Below are positions 34,508-44,317 of a stretch of 60,384 bases of DNA, piece by piece. Every line of letters begins with the position of its first letter. The stretch's first letter is position 1. A program made the position numbers and the translations under genes. The stretch is from Natronobacillus azotifigens (GTDB lineage: Bacteria; Bacillota; Bacilli; Bacillales; Amphibacillaceae). The notes below the pieces were generated by a model, which saw only the letters and a list, made by a program, of their open reading frames with translations, made no database searches and had not been told where the DNA came from. Location of the stretch: positions 1 to 60,384 of the forward strand of contig NZ_JAPRAT010000024.1 of assembly GCF_026805325.1 (NCBI RefSeq), given 5' to 3'.

Positions 34508-36322
34508 TTATTCAGCAGCATTAGCATCTTCTTGTGTGACTGCTAATTCATAACGGTAAATATCATGACCTGCTTGGAAATTCACTGCGTAATTTTGTAC
34601 ACGGTCATTTACTGCCACTAATCTAGCTCTATATAGCGTAGGGAATGCTGGTATATTTTCAACCATATATTCTTGCCACTCGCTGTATACATCTTGACGA
34701 TATGATTCGTCAAAAGCTTCTTCTGACAATCCTTCAGCTAACAATTCATCATTTCTTTCGCTAGCATAGCGAGTGTAATTAAACCCAGCGTTGCGTCCGT
34801 ATAAACCTGTTGGGTCTACGTCACTTCCTACACCCCACGCGCCTTGGTAGATGTCGATTGCTGCATCATCAGCTTCAACACGATCGTAGAAGTTATTAAA
34901 TTCCATTAATCGACCTTCAACTAATTGAACATTTAAGCCAATCGCGTCCCAGCTCTGGATATAGTAACGTGCTAATGGTTCTGCTGTATCTCCACCTGAC
35001 ATGGATGCAAAATTAATTACCAACTCATTACCTTCTGGATCTTCACGATAACCATCACCCGTTACATCTTCATAACCAGCTTCATCCAAAATTGTATTTG
35101 CCAACTCCACATCATATAAAGGTGCTTCGATTGTTTCATCATGATAATCTGGGTGGGATGGCGGTATTAAAGTAGTTGCATTCCAACGTAAACCGTTATA
35201 AAAACGATCTCCTACTGTTTGATTATCAACCGCATGCCACATCGCTCTTCGTAATTCTACATCTGCCATTTTCGCATCTGGATCCATAACAACTTCTCGC
35301 TCTTCTTCATCCCAAGTACCTAATTTAAAACCAATATACGTGTATGCTGTGTCAATAGATGCAAGGAATTCAACATTTGACATCTCTGCATTTTCTGGGT
35401 ATTGATCTGCAGGGAATTGATTGACCAAATCGATTTGTCCATTTCTTAATGATTGAACAACAACATTAGGATTAACAACTCGTAACGTTACACCATCAAG
35501 ATTTGGTTCTCCACGCCAATAATCTTCATTTTTCACATAAGTTACCGACTCTCCAGGAACGATAGAATCCACTTTAAATGGTCCCATACCCACTGGATTA
35601 CGTCGAACTAAATCATGAGAAGACATATCTGCTACTGGGATGTCTTCAAATAAGTGTTTTGGCATTGCATATGCCCAGACACCACTTGCTAGTAGTGACG
35701 GAGTAAATTGATCATAAGTGATTTTTAATGTTTTCTCATCTAATACTTCAATACCTGAAATCGTATCTGCTTCTTCGTTATTGTATGCTTCCATACCTTC
35801 AATAATGGTAAACATAGAACCATAACGAATACCATCATAATCAGGATGTCCAATAACTTCATAAGAGAATAACCAGTCTTCTGCTGTCACTGGTTCTCCA
35901 TCATGCCAATTGACATTGTCACGAATCGTAAACGTCATGGAGCCCTCATCTTCATCTACTTCAAAAGTCGCCGCGCCATCTTGCGTATACGCGTAGTTTT
36001 CATCAATTGCTAGTAATGATTCATCAAACCAATTAATAATTTCCACGTCAGGATTACCTGTGTAGAAGTTAAAGTTTAATGTGCCCTCAAATGCAGTATC
36101 CGACACTAAACCAAAGTTAAGAACGCCACCATCGATTGCTTCTGCACCATCTTCGTGCGTTTTCACTTGATTAAAATCGTCGATTGTATAAATACGATCT
36201 TCTTCTTCTGTTGCTTGATTCCCGTTATCGTCTTCTCCAGTCTCGCCACCACCACATGCTGCAAGAACGAATAACGACATTAGGATAAGCGTTAGTAAAA
36301 ATTTGTTTACGCTTGTCTTCAT
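34508..36322 (-). CDS. oppA: Oligopeptide ABC transporter, substrate-binding lipoprotein
   Basis: A 604-residue SBP_bac_5-family lipoprotein. Signal peptide with lipobox LAAC (MKTSVNKFLLTLILMSLFVL then AACGGGE), followed by a very acidic linker (EDDNGNQATEEEDR). Typical features are ITYDQFTPSLL, VRRNPVGMGPFKV and WHAVDNQTVGDRFYNG. ATG at 36322 is chosen for the GGGAGG 9 bases upstream; an earlier in-frame start would add 26 residues before the signal peptide. It is the last gene of the D-F-B-C-A operon, with a 101-base gap after oppC that may allow separate regulation. Confidence 0.93.
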   Translation of the reverse strand: MKTSVNKFLLTLILMSLFVLAACGGGETGEDDNGNQATEEEDRIYTIDDFNQVKTHEDGAEAIDGGVLNFGLVSDTAFEGTLNFNFYTGNPDVEIINWFDESLLAIDENYAYTQDGAATFEVDEDEGSMTFTIRDNVNWHDGEPVTAEDWLFSYEVIGHPDYDGIRYGSMFTIIEGMEAYNNEEADTISGIEVLDEKTLKITYDQFTPSLLASGVWAYAMPKHLFEDIPVADMSSHDLVRRNPVGMGPFKVDSIVPGESVTYVKNEDYWRGEPNLDGVTLRVVNPNVVVQSLRNGQIDLVNQFPADQYPENAEMSNVEFLASIDTAYTYIGFKLGTWDEEEREVVMDPDAKMADVELRRAMWHAVDNQTVGDRFYNGLRWNATTLIPPSHPDYHDETIEAPLYDVELANTILDEAGYEDVTGDGYREDPEGNELVINFASMSGGDTAEPLARYYIQSWDAIGLNVQLVEGRLMEFNNFYDRVEADDAAIDIYQGAWGVGSDVDPTGLYGRNAGFNYTRYASERNDELLAEGLSEEAFDESYRQDVYSEWQEYMVENIPAFPTLYRARLVAVNDRVQNYAVNFQAGHDIYRYELAVTQEDANAAE

Positions 36323-36423
36323 GTTGTATGACCTCCCCAAGTCTTTTGTTACTATATTGGCTTCTATTTTATTTTTAGCCAAAATATAATATATAAACAT
36401 TAATAGTTTTATTAATGTAAATA

Positions 36424-37341
36424 CTAACCTCTACGTTGACGAGCATCTGTCGCTCGTTTCAGCGCCTCACCAACATTACGCACACTTAACATCAACAAGA
36501 AAATTAAGATGGCGGCTGGCATCCAAATCCACCAGCGGTTTTCTAATGTTTGTGGATTTCTTGCATAACTTAATAATGTCCCTAAACTTGGTGTTTCTTC
36601 TGGAAAACCAAAGCCTAAGAAAGATAACCCAGATTCCAAACCAATATTTGCTGCTAAATTTAACGTCATCGTTACGATAATTAAGGAACTAACATTCGGT
36701 AACACTTGACCAAACATAATTTTCCACCTTGGTGTTCCTAACGTTTTCGATGCTTGCGCATAATCCAGTTCCCGTTCTTGCAATGCTTTGGAACGGATAA
36801 GGCGTGCAATTCCCATCCATAAAAATGCTGTCATAATTAGGGAAAAACTAATGATCGAATAGTTTGGTACAATCGAAACAAAAACGATAACAATCATTAA
36901 AAACGGCAAGATGATAAAGAAATCAAGAACTCTCATCATAATGTTGTCAATATGACCACCGAAAAATCCAGCCGTTAAACCAAAGGTAACACCGATAAGT
37001 CCAGTCATTAATGTAACCAGAAAACCGATCGTTAGCGAGTTACGTGTTCCAATAATCAATTGCCCGAACACGTCTCTTCCACCATAATCTGTTCCTAACC
37101 AAAAGTCACTAGAAGGTGGTTCGTGGATCGCGAATAAATCGATTTTTACAATTTCATCCAAGTCTAAAAATATAGACACACCATATACTAGCGTTGTAAC
37201 TAAGAGTAGAAAAACTAGAGATATTAGTGCTAATTTATCTCTCATAATCTCTCGCCAAATAATGCTAACTCCAGATGGGCTTTTCTCTATGTTGTTTATT
37301 TTATTATCTAACTCTTTTTGTAAATTATCCACATTTTTCAC
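36424..37341 (-). CDS. oppC: Oligopeptide ABC transporter permease (OppC/AppC type)
   Basis: A 305-residue inner-membrane permease with six transmembrane helices after a cytoplasmic N-terminal helix, the OppC N-terminal motif (FLLLVTTLVYGVSIFLDLDE), the characteristic WLGTDYGGRDVFGQLIIGTR, and the EAA loop ERELDYAQASKTLGTPRWKI that contacts the ATPases. It pairs with the OppB-type subunit encoded 16 bases upstream. Confidence 0.94.
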   Translation of the reverse strand: MKNVDNLQKELDNKINNIEKSPSGVSIIWREIMRDKLALISLVFLLLVTTLVYGVSIFLDLDEIVKIDLFAIHEPPSSDFWLGTDYGGRDVFGQLIIGTRNSLTIGFLVTLMTGLIGVTFGLTAGFFGGHIDNIMMRVLDFFIILPFLMIVIVFVSIVPNYSIISFSLIMTAFLWMGIARLIRSKALQERELDYAQASKTLGTPRWKIMFGQVLPNVSSLIIVTMTLNLAANIGLESGLSFLGFGFPEETPSLGTLLSYARNPQTLENRWWIWMPAAILIFLLMLSVRNVGEALKRATDARQRRG

Positions 37342-37357
37342 CTCTTCCTTTTATTGA

Positions 37358-38323
37358 TTACTTAATACGAATTCTCGGATCAACAAGACTCAGAATAATA
37401 TCAGAAAGTAATGCACCAAGGATCGATGCAATTCCTAATAATAGAACAACAGCAGTTACGACACTGTAGTCCCGGAGATTAATCGATTCAACAAATAATT
37501 GACCCATTCCTGGATAACTATAGATTGTCTCCACAAAAATCGTACCGCCAATTAATCCTGTAATCTCAAAGCCGAAAAACGCCGCAATCGGTAAAAGTGA
37601 ATTTCTTAAAATATGACGATTGTATACCCTTGATTCTGAAGCTCCTTTTGCCCGAGCTGTTATGATAAAATCTTTTTGTTTCGTATCAATAATTTCACTT
37701 CTTAAATACTGTACGGTGTTAACTGTAGTAATTAATGCCATCGATAATGCTGGTAAAATAAGATGGTGTAATCTACTCAAGAAATATTCGAAAGTTCCTG
37801 GTGTCAAACCTGGTGATACACTTCCCCCTGTTGGGAACCAACCAAATTGAAAACCGAGGATCCATAGCGCTACTAGTGCAAAAATAAATAATGGTGTAGC
37901 AAAACCTACATACGTATAACCAGTAATCATTTGATCTCTAAACGTATCGTTATAACGACCACTTGTAATGCCTAATGGAATAGCGATTAAATAGGTAAAG
38001 ATTAATGTTACTAAAGACAACCAAAATGTATTTGTTAGACGCTGCCCGATGATTTCCGTAACGTCCATTTTATAACGAAACGACCTTCCTAAATCACCTT
38101 CCGTGACTACGCCAGTAATCCAATCTACATATTGAATATGCCACGGGTCATTCAATCCAAGTCGTTCCCGTTGCGCTTCGATAGCTGCTGGATCAATGTT
38201 AGGATCGATTAAACCGGATAACGCATCCCCTGGCATCATCTGTGCCATCAAAAACACTAATACACTTAGTAACAAAATCTGCGGTAATGCAATAAGTAAA
38301 CGTCTTACAATAAATTTCCACAT
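37358..38323 (-). CDS. oppB: Oligopeptide ABC transporter permease (OppB/AppB type)
   Basis: A 321-residue permease that starts MWKFIVRRLLIALPQILLLS, the standard OppB N-terminus, with GDLGRSFRYKMDVTEIIGQR, six transmembrane helices and the EAA loop IITARAKGASESRVYNRHIL. It ends in LSLVDPRIRIK, also diagnostic. The gap to oppF is only 7 bases. Confidence 0.94.
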   Translation of the reverse strand: MWKFIVRRLLIALPQILLLSVLVFLMAQMMPGDALSGLIDPNIDPAAIEAQRERLGLNDPWHIQYVDWITGVVTEGDLGRSFRYKMDVTEIIGQRLTNTFWLSLVTLIFTYLIAIPLGITSGRYNDTFRDQMITGYTYVGFATPLFIFALVALWILGFQFGWFPTGGSVSPGLTPGTFEYFLSRLHHLILPALSMALITTVNTVQYLRSEIIDTKQKDFIITARAKGASESRVYNRHILRNSLLPIAAFFGFEITGLIGGTIFVETIYSYPGMGQLFVESINLRDYSVVTAVVLLLGIASILGALLSDIILSLVDPRIRIK

Positions 38324-38330
38324 ATCATTA

Positions 38331-39263
38331 TCAACCTTTCTCCGGCAAAGCTACTGCATGTGTGTCGGAAATTTTTTTCAAACCGTAAGCCAAGCCTTCT
38401 TCATTAAAGTATGATTCATACGATTCTTCGTACTCTCGTTGAACTTCTTCGCGGAATTGCTTCTGTTTCTCTCGGTTTTTCGGATCAATATCAGGAATCG
38501 CCGCAACGAGTCGCTTCGTATAAATGTGTTGAGGATTCGTAAAAATATCTCCAGTTTTTCCTTCTTCCACATATCGGCCTTTATACATGATGCCAATCTC
38601 ATCACACATATGTTTAACAATACCAAGATCGTGGCTAATAAATAAATATGTTAAGTTCAGTTCTTTTTGAATATCCTTCATAAAGTTCAAAACCTGCGCT
38701 TGAACAGAAACATCTAGTGCGGATACTGGTTCGTCCGCAATAATTAATTTAGGCTTTAAAGCAATCGCTCTAGCAATACCAATTCTTTGCCTTTGACCAC
38801 CGGAAAACTCATGTGGATACTTTAAAATACTTTCTGGTGAAAGACCTACTTTTTCTAGTAACTCGGCTACTTTATAACGTTCTTCTTTCTTCGTTAAACG
38901 TTCATAATTCCGTAACGGTTCTGCGACAATATCGATTACTCTTTTCTTTGGATTTAAGGATGAGTACGGATCTTGGAAAATCATCTGAATATCTTTTCGA
39001 ACATCGAGCATTTTATTCTTTTTATCTGTTAAATCATTGCCCTCAAAAAATACTTTTCCAGCAGTAATATTATTCAAACCAATAACTGCACGTCCCGTCG
39101 TTGTTTTACCAGAGCCTGATTCCCCAACCAAACCATACGTTTTTCCTTGTTCGATAGAGAAAGATACGCCATCAACGGCTCTGACTGCATCAATTTTTCG
39201 ATTTAGTAGGCCACCTCTTATTGGAAAATGAACCTTTAAATCTTCAACATCAAGAAATCCCAT
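38331..39263 (-). CDS. oppF: Oligopeptide ABC transporter ATPase OppF
   Basis: A 310-residue ATPase with Walker A GESGSGKTT, signature FSGGQRQR, Walker B LIIADEPVSALD, and the Opp C-terminal extension. ATG at 39263 lies inside the last codons of oppD (14-base overlap) and is preceded by AAGGAGG at the right distance, so the upstream in-frame starts were not used. The product begins [20 protein letters not shown], a typical OppF start. Translational coupling to oppD is expected. Confidence 0.94.
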   Translation of the reverse strand: MGFLDVEDLKVHFPIRGGLLNRKIDAVRAVDGVSFSIEQGKTYGLVGESGSGKTTTGRAVIGLNNITAGKVFFEGNDLTDKKNKMLDVRKDIQMIFQDPYSSLNPKKRVIDIVAEPLRNYERLTKKEERYKVAELLEKVGLSPESILKYPHEFSGGQRQRIGIARAIALKPKLIIADEPVSALDVSVQAQVLNFMKDIQKELNLTYLFISHDLGIVKHMCDEIGIMYKGRYVEEGKTGDIFTNPQHIYTKRLVAAIPDIDPKNREKQKQFREEVQREYEESYESYFNEEGLAYGLKKISDTHAVALPEKG

Positions 39264-40263
39264 CGTTTTGTACCTCCTTAGATTCTTTTGGAAAATAAAA
39301 ATGTTCATGACAAGTACAACGAACATGATGTCCTGGTGCGATTTCATGTAAGACAGGGTTTTCTTCATGTACACTTTCATCCATCCACGGCATCCGAGCA
39401 GAGAAACGACAGCCCTGACGTGGTAAGTGTTTTAATGATGGTACAATCCCTTGAATAACGTGGAGTTTCCCTTCATGACCATCAGAAGGAACAGAATTTA
39501 ATAGTGATCTTGTATAGGGGTGTCGTGGATTTTCAAATAACGTGTGTACATCAGCAATCTCAACAATTTCACCGGCATACATAACAGCAACTCGATCCGC
39601 CATTTCAGCTACTACACCTAAATCATGAGTGATTAATACAATTCCAGCGTTCATGTTTTCTTTTAAATCTCTAATCAAGTCCAGAATCTGTGCTTGGATC
39701 GTTACATCTAATGCAGTAGTAGGCTCATCTGCAATAAGCAACTCAGGATTATTTGATATGGCAATCGCAATCATAACTCGCTGTCTCATCCCACCAGACA
39801 GTTCATGAGGAAATTGATCACAAGTATAGTCTGGACGTGGAATTCCGACCTGATTTAATAAATCTATCACTTTGTTACGTCTTTCTTTTGGTGACATTTT
39901 CTTGTTGTGTAAAAACAATGCTTCACCAATTTGGTCTTCAATTGTCATTAAAGGGTTCAATGCTGTTAATGGGTCTTGAAAAATCATTGCCATGTCATTA
40001 CCACGTAATTTGTTCATTTTGCTAGGTGATAATTCTACAATATTGTTCTCTTTGAACAACACTTCGCCTTCTATTTTAGCTCGATTGTGTAAACGCATAA
40101 TTGAGAATGCTAATGCACTTTTTCCACTACCTGATTCACCAACGATGGCGAGGACTTCATTCTTATTTACTGTTAAGGTAACATCATCAACTGCAGCATA
40201 ATAATCATCTTTAATTCGGAAAGATGTTTTCAGATTTTTAATTTCCAATAATTTATTATCCAC
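39250..40263 (-). CDS. oppD: Oligopeptide ABC transporter ATPase OppD
   Basis: A 337-residue ATPase, first gene of the operon. Walker [12 protein letters not shown], signature [14 protein letters not shown], Walker [13 protein letters not shown], and the OppD C-terminal Cys-containing motif ([15 protein letters not shown], later [12 protein letters not shown]), which in some OppD proteins binds an iron-sulfur cluster. It powers peptide import with OppF. ATG at 40263 follows AGGAGGATTAACGTG. Confidence 0.94.
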   Translation of the reverse strand: MDNKLLEIKNLKTSFRIKDDYYAAVDDVTLTVNKNEVLAIVGESGSGKSALAFSIMRLHNRAKIEGEVLFKENNIVELSPSKMNKLRGNDMAMIFQDPLTALNPLMTIEDQIGEALFLHNKKMSPKERRNKVIDLLNQVGIPRPDYTCDQFPHELSGGMRQRVMIAIAISNNPELLIADEPTTALDVTIQAQILDLIRDLKENMNAGIVLITHDLGVVAEMADRVAVMYAGEIVEIADVHTLFENPRHPYTRSLLNSVPSDGHEGKLHVIQGIVPSLKHLPRQGCRFSARMPWMDESVHEENPVLHEIAPGHHVRCTCHEHFYFPKESKEVQNDGIS

Positions 40264-40600
40264 GTTAATCCTCCTATATTATTTAGCTATGTGTTTTCCT
40301 AGATCAATGAACTGACATTTACGATCTTTATGGTCAAGCGCATGGGAATTAGCTCATGAAATGAACCAATCGAATAACAGCTTCGATTAACCCTATTTGA
40401 GCTATGTGTCAGTCGCTATTTTCCGTCAAAGGTATAGATAAATAAATAGTAAAATAGTTCGGTTGTAGAAATTTTTCTAGGATATTCACGAAATTCAGCT
40501 ATTATTCTGATAATTAACAGTTAATCTTCTCCTACAGAAAACGTTAAAAACTGATATTTATCGACTTTTTCCAACAAATTGAGATTAAATATTTGCATAA
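40264..40600 (-). other. Long leader of the opp operon
   Basis: About 340 transcribed but untranslated bases between the predicted start of transcription and oppD. It contains a candidate CodY box at 40501-40515. No riboswitch class or terminator-like hairpin was recognised in it. Confidence 0.45.
40501..40515 (-). promoter_or_regulatory. Candidate CodY box 1 (opp leader)
   Basis: ATTATTCTGATAATT differs from the consensus AATTTTCWGAAAATT at three positions and keeps a palindromic form. It lies about 90 bases downstream of the -10, where CodY can act as a roadblock. Confidence 0.45.
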
Positions 40601-40605
40601 AGAAA

Positions 40606-40634
40606 ATTATATTGGATTCGATTAGAAATTGCAA
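40606..40634 (-). promoter_or_regulatory. Sigma-A promoter of the opp operon
   Basis: TTGCAA (complement of 40629-40634), 17 bases, TATAAT (complement of 40606-40611). Confidence 0.65.
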
Positions 40635-40672
40635 TATCAATCGCATAATAATATAATTTTTGCAAATGAATC

Positions 40673-40687
40673 ACTTTTCTGACAATT
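40673..40687 (-). promoter_or_regulatory. Candidate CodY box 2 (upstream of the opp promoter)
   Basis: ACTTTTCTGACAATT differs from AATTTTCWGAAAATT at only two positions. It lies 39 bases upstream of the -35. CodY control of peptide uptake operons is well established in Bacilli. Confidence 0.5.
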
Positions 40688-40991
40688 ACTGTACCTGTTC
40701 GTATGACTGTAACGAGGGCTCAACAGTTATATTTTTACATGTTGAATAAAAATGAATAGCATTGGTTATGGAAGCCCACCATTGCATCTATCTCCAACGA
40801 AATGCATCCTTTAAATTATACCTTACAACACTTCCATCCGCAGGTAAACCGAGACAATGATTTAGCTCCGAAACGATCAAATTCAACTATATTCTAAATG
40901 TATGTAAGATAGTCTTCTGTCACTGGTAGAAGTTTCGTATAGTGGATAGTAAAACAATTGCTAGTTGAATAGAGAAAGTGAAAGGATCAAC

Positions 40992-41019
40992 TTGCCTCTA
41001 GATTTTTTTGTGTTATAAT
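40992..41019 (+). promoter_or_regulatory. Promoter of the T-box-trpS transcript
   Basis: TTGCCT (40992-40997), a 16-base spacer and an extended -10 TGTTATAAT (41011-41019). Confidence 0.65.
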
Positions 41020-41039
41020 TTTTTTATATCTAAAATAAT

Positions 41040-42292
<1,253 letters not shown>

Positions 42293-42309
42293 TTTTTTTA
42301 AAAAATATT

Positions 42310-42350
42310 AATGCCCGTAGATGAGAAGAAGTTTCTCTGCGGGCATTTTT
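42310..42350 (+). terminator. Terminator of trpS
   Basis: AATGCCCG and CGGGCATT arms, with an inner AGA-GAGAA/TTCTC extension, followed by five T. Confidence 0.85.
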
Positions 42351-42432
42351 ATCTTATTTATTTTCTTTTTTGCTCATTTGTCAGGGGGATTGAAGAATTA
42401 AGGGTATTTTTTTCTGACTAGAACCCAGAAGA

Positions 42433-43203
42433 TTATAACGTCCTTTTCACCAACGTCGTACTAGTTTCCTGATTAGCCAGTTCCCACAATTGTTCAAAGA
42501 AAGGTTGTCCTTTGATCATCGCAAGACAAAATGCTTCGTGCTTTTCTGACCAACCGTTATAAACTCCTTGATAGAGTTTTTCCCAAGCTGTGGTAAAAGA
42601 CAACTCGCGATTTCGTTCATATTGATCAGGTAACCATTCTGTTAGCCAGTACTGTGTTTCTGTTCTGTTTTTCGTTTCTCTTAGCGCATCCAAAGTCATC
42701 ATTAGTAATTGTTTTAACTGACGTTCTCGTCTTGTCAACCCTACCATAGCATCCGGAGATAACGAGAGTAAATGATATTCTTTTTTTTCCTCCTTCTCTT
42801 TTAATGGAAAGAAGGCTCGTTGTTCATGCTTAATTATTTGTAAAACCTTCCTTTCCTGTCTAGGGATTAGTCTACTTTTTCGAATGGGGACGGAATAACC
42901 GATAGTATCAAATGCTAATACCTCCTCACCATCGGTGACAACCGTTGCATACGTTAATGGTATTCTTTCATCTCCCTTTTTAATAAAGGTTTGTTCGTGG
43001 ATATTGTCTAAAAGTTTTTTAGGTAAGTCGGATAGATGGTTTTCAATATATTTGTATAAGCGTGTTTCAATGAAGAGTACTGGGATTTGATCCAATAACT
43101 CTATCGTATCTGTTTTCTTCCACTCATAATAAGGGCAAATATTGTAGCCATTTTCTTCTCCTTCAAACCAATTCACCCACACATCGTGTAAATACATCAT
43201 CAC
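42433..43203 (-). CDS. yjbA: YjbA-family protein (DUF3603)
   Basis: A 256-residue cytoplasmic protein with the DUF3603 N-terminus (MYLHDVWVNWFEGEENGYNI, CPYYEWKKTD), internal IPLTYATVVTDGEEVLAFDT and LTRRERQLKQLLMMTLDAL. B. subtilis yjbA also lies beside trpS, and this synteny supports the name. Function unknown. Two adjacent ATG codons at the start are possible; the second (MYLHDV) better fits relatives. Confidence 0.88.
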   Translation of the reverse strand: MMMYLHDVWVNWFEGEENGYNICPYYEWKKTDTIELLDQIPVLFIETRLYKYIENHLSDLPKKLLDNIHEQTFIKKGDERIPLTYATVVTDGEEVLAFDTIGYSVPIRKSRLIPRQERKVLQIIKHEQRAFFPLKEKEEKKEYHLLSLSPDAMVGLTRRERQLKQLLMMTLDALRETKNRTETQYWLTEWLPDQYERNRELSFTTAWEKLYQGVYNGWSEKHEAFCLAMIKGQPFFEQLWELANQETSTTLVKRTL

Positions 43204-43297
43204 TATTCCCTCACTTCAATCATTCAACTTCTTTTGTGAAAATACTATGTGAAGTTGGACTTTGTGTTAGCAGTCAGTATCACCAATTTAGGAAAAT

Positions 43298-43510
43298 TTA
43301 TTCATTTTCATTGTTTGACAAACGATTTACTGAGATGGCAATCAGGATCACACCAATAAAGAATAGGTAGCATTCACTGCGTGAAAAAATAAACATCACA
43401 TAACCTTGCCAAGATAGGCCAGCAGGAATTAAATTTAAATATAAAATGATCGTTACCCCACCTGCAACGGACAGGCCGAACCCAATTAAGAATAACGTAG
43501 CATAAAACAG
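43298..43510 (-). CDS. Small membrane protein with an apparent CTG start
   Basis: The 70-residue product reads (L)FYATLFLIGFGLSVAGGVTI, then ILYLNLIPAGLSWQGYVMFI, then FSRSECYLFFIGVILIAISV and NRLSNNENE. It has two strong transmembrane helices separated by a short loop with SWQGY and SECY. The reading frame has two stop codons (TGA TGA) immediately before CTG 43510, and GAGGTG lies 7 bases upstream, so CTG is the only reasonable start; ATG, GTG and TTG are absent from the first 39 codons. Family not recognised with certainty; a similar small membrane protein is common near trpS/fabF in Bacillaceae. Confidence 0.7.
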   Translation of the reverse strand: MFYATLFLIGFGLSVAGGVTIILYLNLIPAGLSWQGYVMFIFSRSECYLFFIGVILIAISVNRLSNNENE

Positions 43511-43617
43511 TGATCATCACCTCACTAGCTTGTCCTCTCTTCTTTTTTAGTCTATGATACGAACGATTAAAAATATGACGCCTATCTACAGATATAGAAA
43601 TACAAAGAAGCTGAAAT

Positions 43618-43764
43618 GATAAAGTGAAACTTCAATCAGTGGGGCGACTTTCCCACTGATTGTTTAGTTGAACCATTCGGGGTGCTAGCGTCCGTTACTC
43701 CCACTTCACCAATCTTGATTTTCTTGGTGCCTTAAAGTGGGAGTCTTACGGACGGTTGCTCCGA
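43618..43764 (+). repeat. Structured repeat family R1, tandem copy H1
   Basis: 147 bp. Begins GATAAAGTGAAACTTCAATC. Arm 1 is AATCAGTGGG-GCGACTT-TCCCACTGATT. The 24-base middle (CCCTAAAGGATGACCTAAAGGCCC) is missing, so GTTTAG joins TTGAACCATTCGG directly. Arm 2 is CCCACTTCACCAA ... TTGGTGCCTTAAAGTGGG. It joins H2 without spacer at GCTCCGA|GATAAAG. Confidence 0.93.
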
Positions 43765-43912
43765 GATAAAGTGAAACTTCAATCAGTGGGGCGATCTTTC
43801 CCACTGATTGTTTAGTTGAACCATTCGGGGTGCTAGCGTCCGTTACTCGCACTTCACCAATCTTGATTTTCTTGGTGTCTTAAAGTGGGAGTCTTACGGA
43901 CGGTTGCTCCGG
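43765..43912 (+). repeat. Structured repeat family R1, tandem copy H2
   Basis: 148 bp, nearly identical to H1, including the same 24-base deletion. It differs by GCGATCTTTC in the arm-1 loop, CTCGCAC for CTCCCAC in arm 2, and GTCTTAAAG for GCCTTAAAG. It runs straight into H3. Confidence 0.93.
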
Positions 43913-44083
43913 GATAAAGTGAAACTTCAATCAGTTGGGCGACTTTCCCACTGATTGTTTAGCCCTAAAGGATGACCTAAAGGCCCTTGAACCATTCGGG
44001 GGGCTAGCGTCCGTTACTCCCACTTAAACAACCTTGATTTTCTTGGTGCCTTAAAGTGAGAGTCTTACGGACGGTTGCTCCTG
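43913..44083 (+). repeat. Structured repeat family R1, tandem copy H3
   Basis: 171 bp. It has the short H-type arm-1 loop and the H-type right side of arm 2 (TTGGTGCCTTAAAGTGAG) but retains the full middle (CCCTAAAGGATGACCTAAAG) and the standard left side (CCCACTTAAACAACC), so it looks like a recombinant between the two subtypes. Ends CTTACGGACGGTTGCTCC without ATAAA. The next 190 bases up to the fabF terminator hold nothing recognisable. Confidence 0.93.
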
Positions 44084-44275
44084 TATAATTTAATTGCGTG
44101 AATTCTCCAGTACTTACTGAAGACGTATGTAAGAAACTAAACGTGGACTAGTTACGGAGAAATTGTTTTATGTAATAGTTTATTAGTTTATTGGATCCAT
44201 TACCATTATATTTTAATAGAATATGAGCACAAAAATGAGGATCTCAATCGTAATCTTAATAATTCTGTTCATATG

Positions 44276-44316
44276 AAAAACATCCTTCAAGTCGATGACA
44301 AGAAGGATGTTTTTCA
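44276..44316 (-). terminator. Terminator of fabF
   Basis: AAAAACATCCTTC and GAAGGATGTTTTT flank a 13-base loop just after the fabF stop. Confidence 0.9.
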
Positions 44317-44317
44317 C

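Noticed and set aside
43765..43912. Rho-independent terminators as the sole explanation of R1 arms
   Set aside because: Neither arm is followed by a T run in most copies and several copies are not at gene ends, so termination alone does not explain the conserved 175-bp unit.
43618..44083. CRISPR array
   Set aside because: The three units are 147-171 bp, contiguous, with no variable spacers; there are no cas genes in the window.
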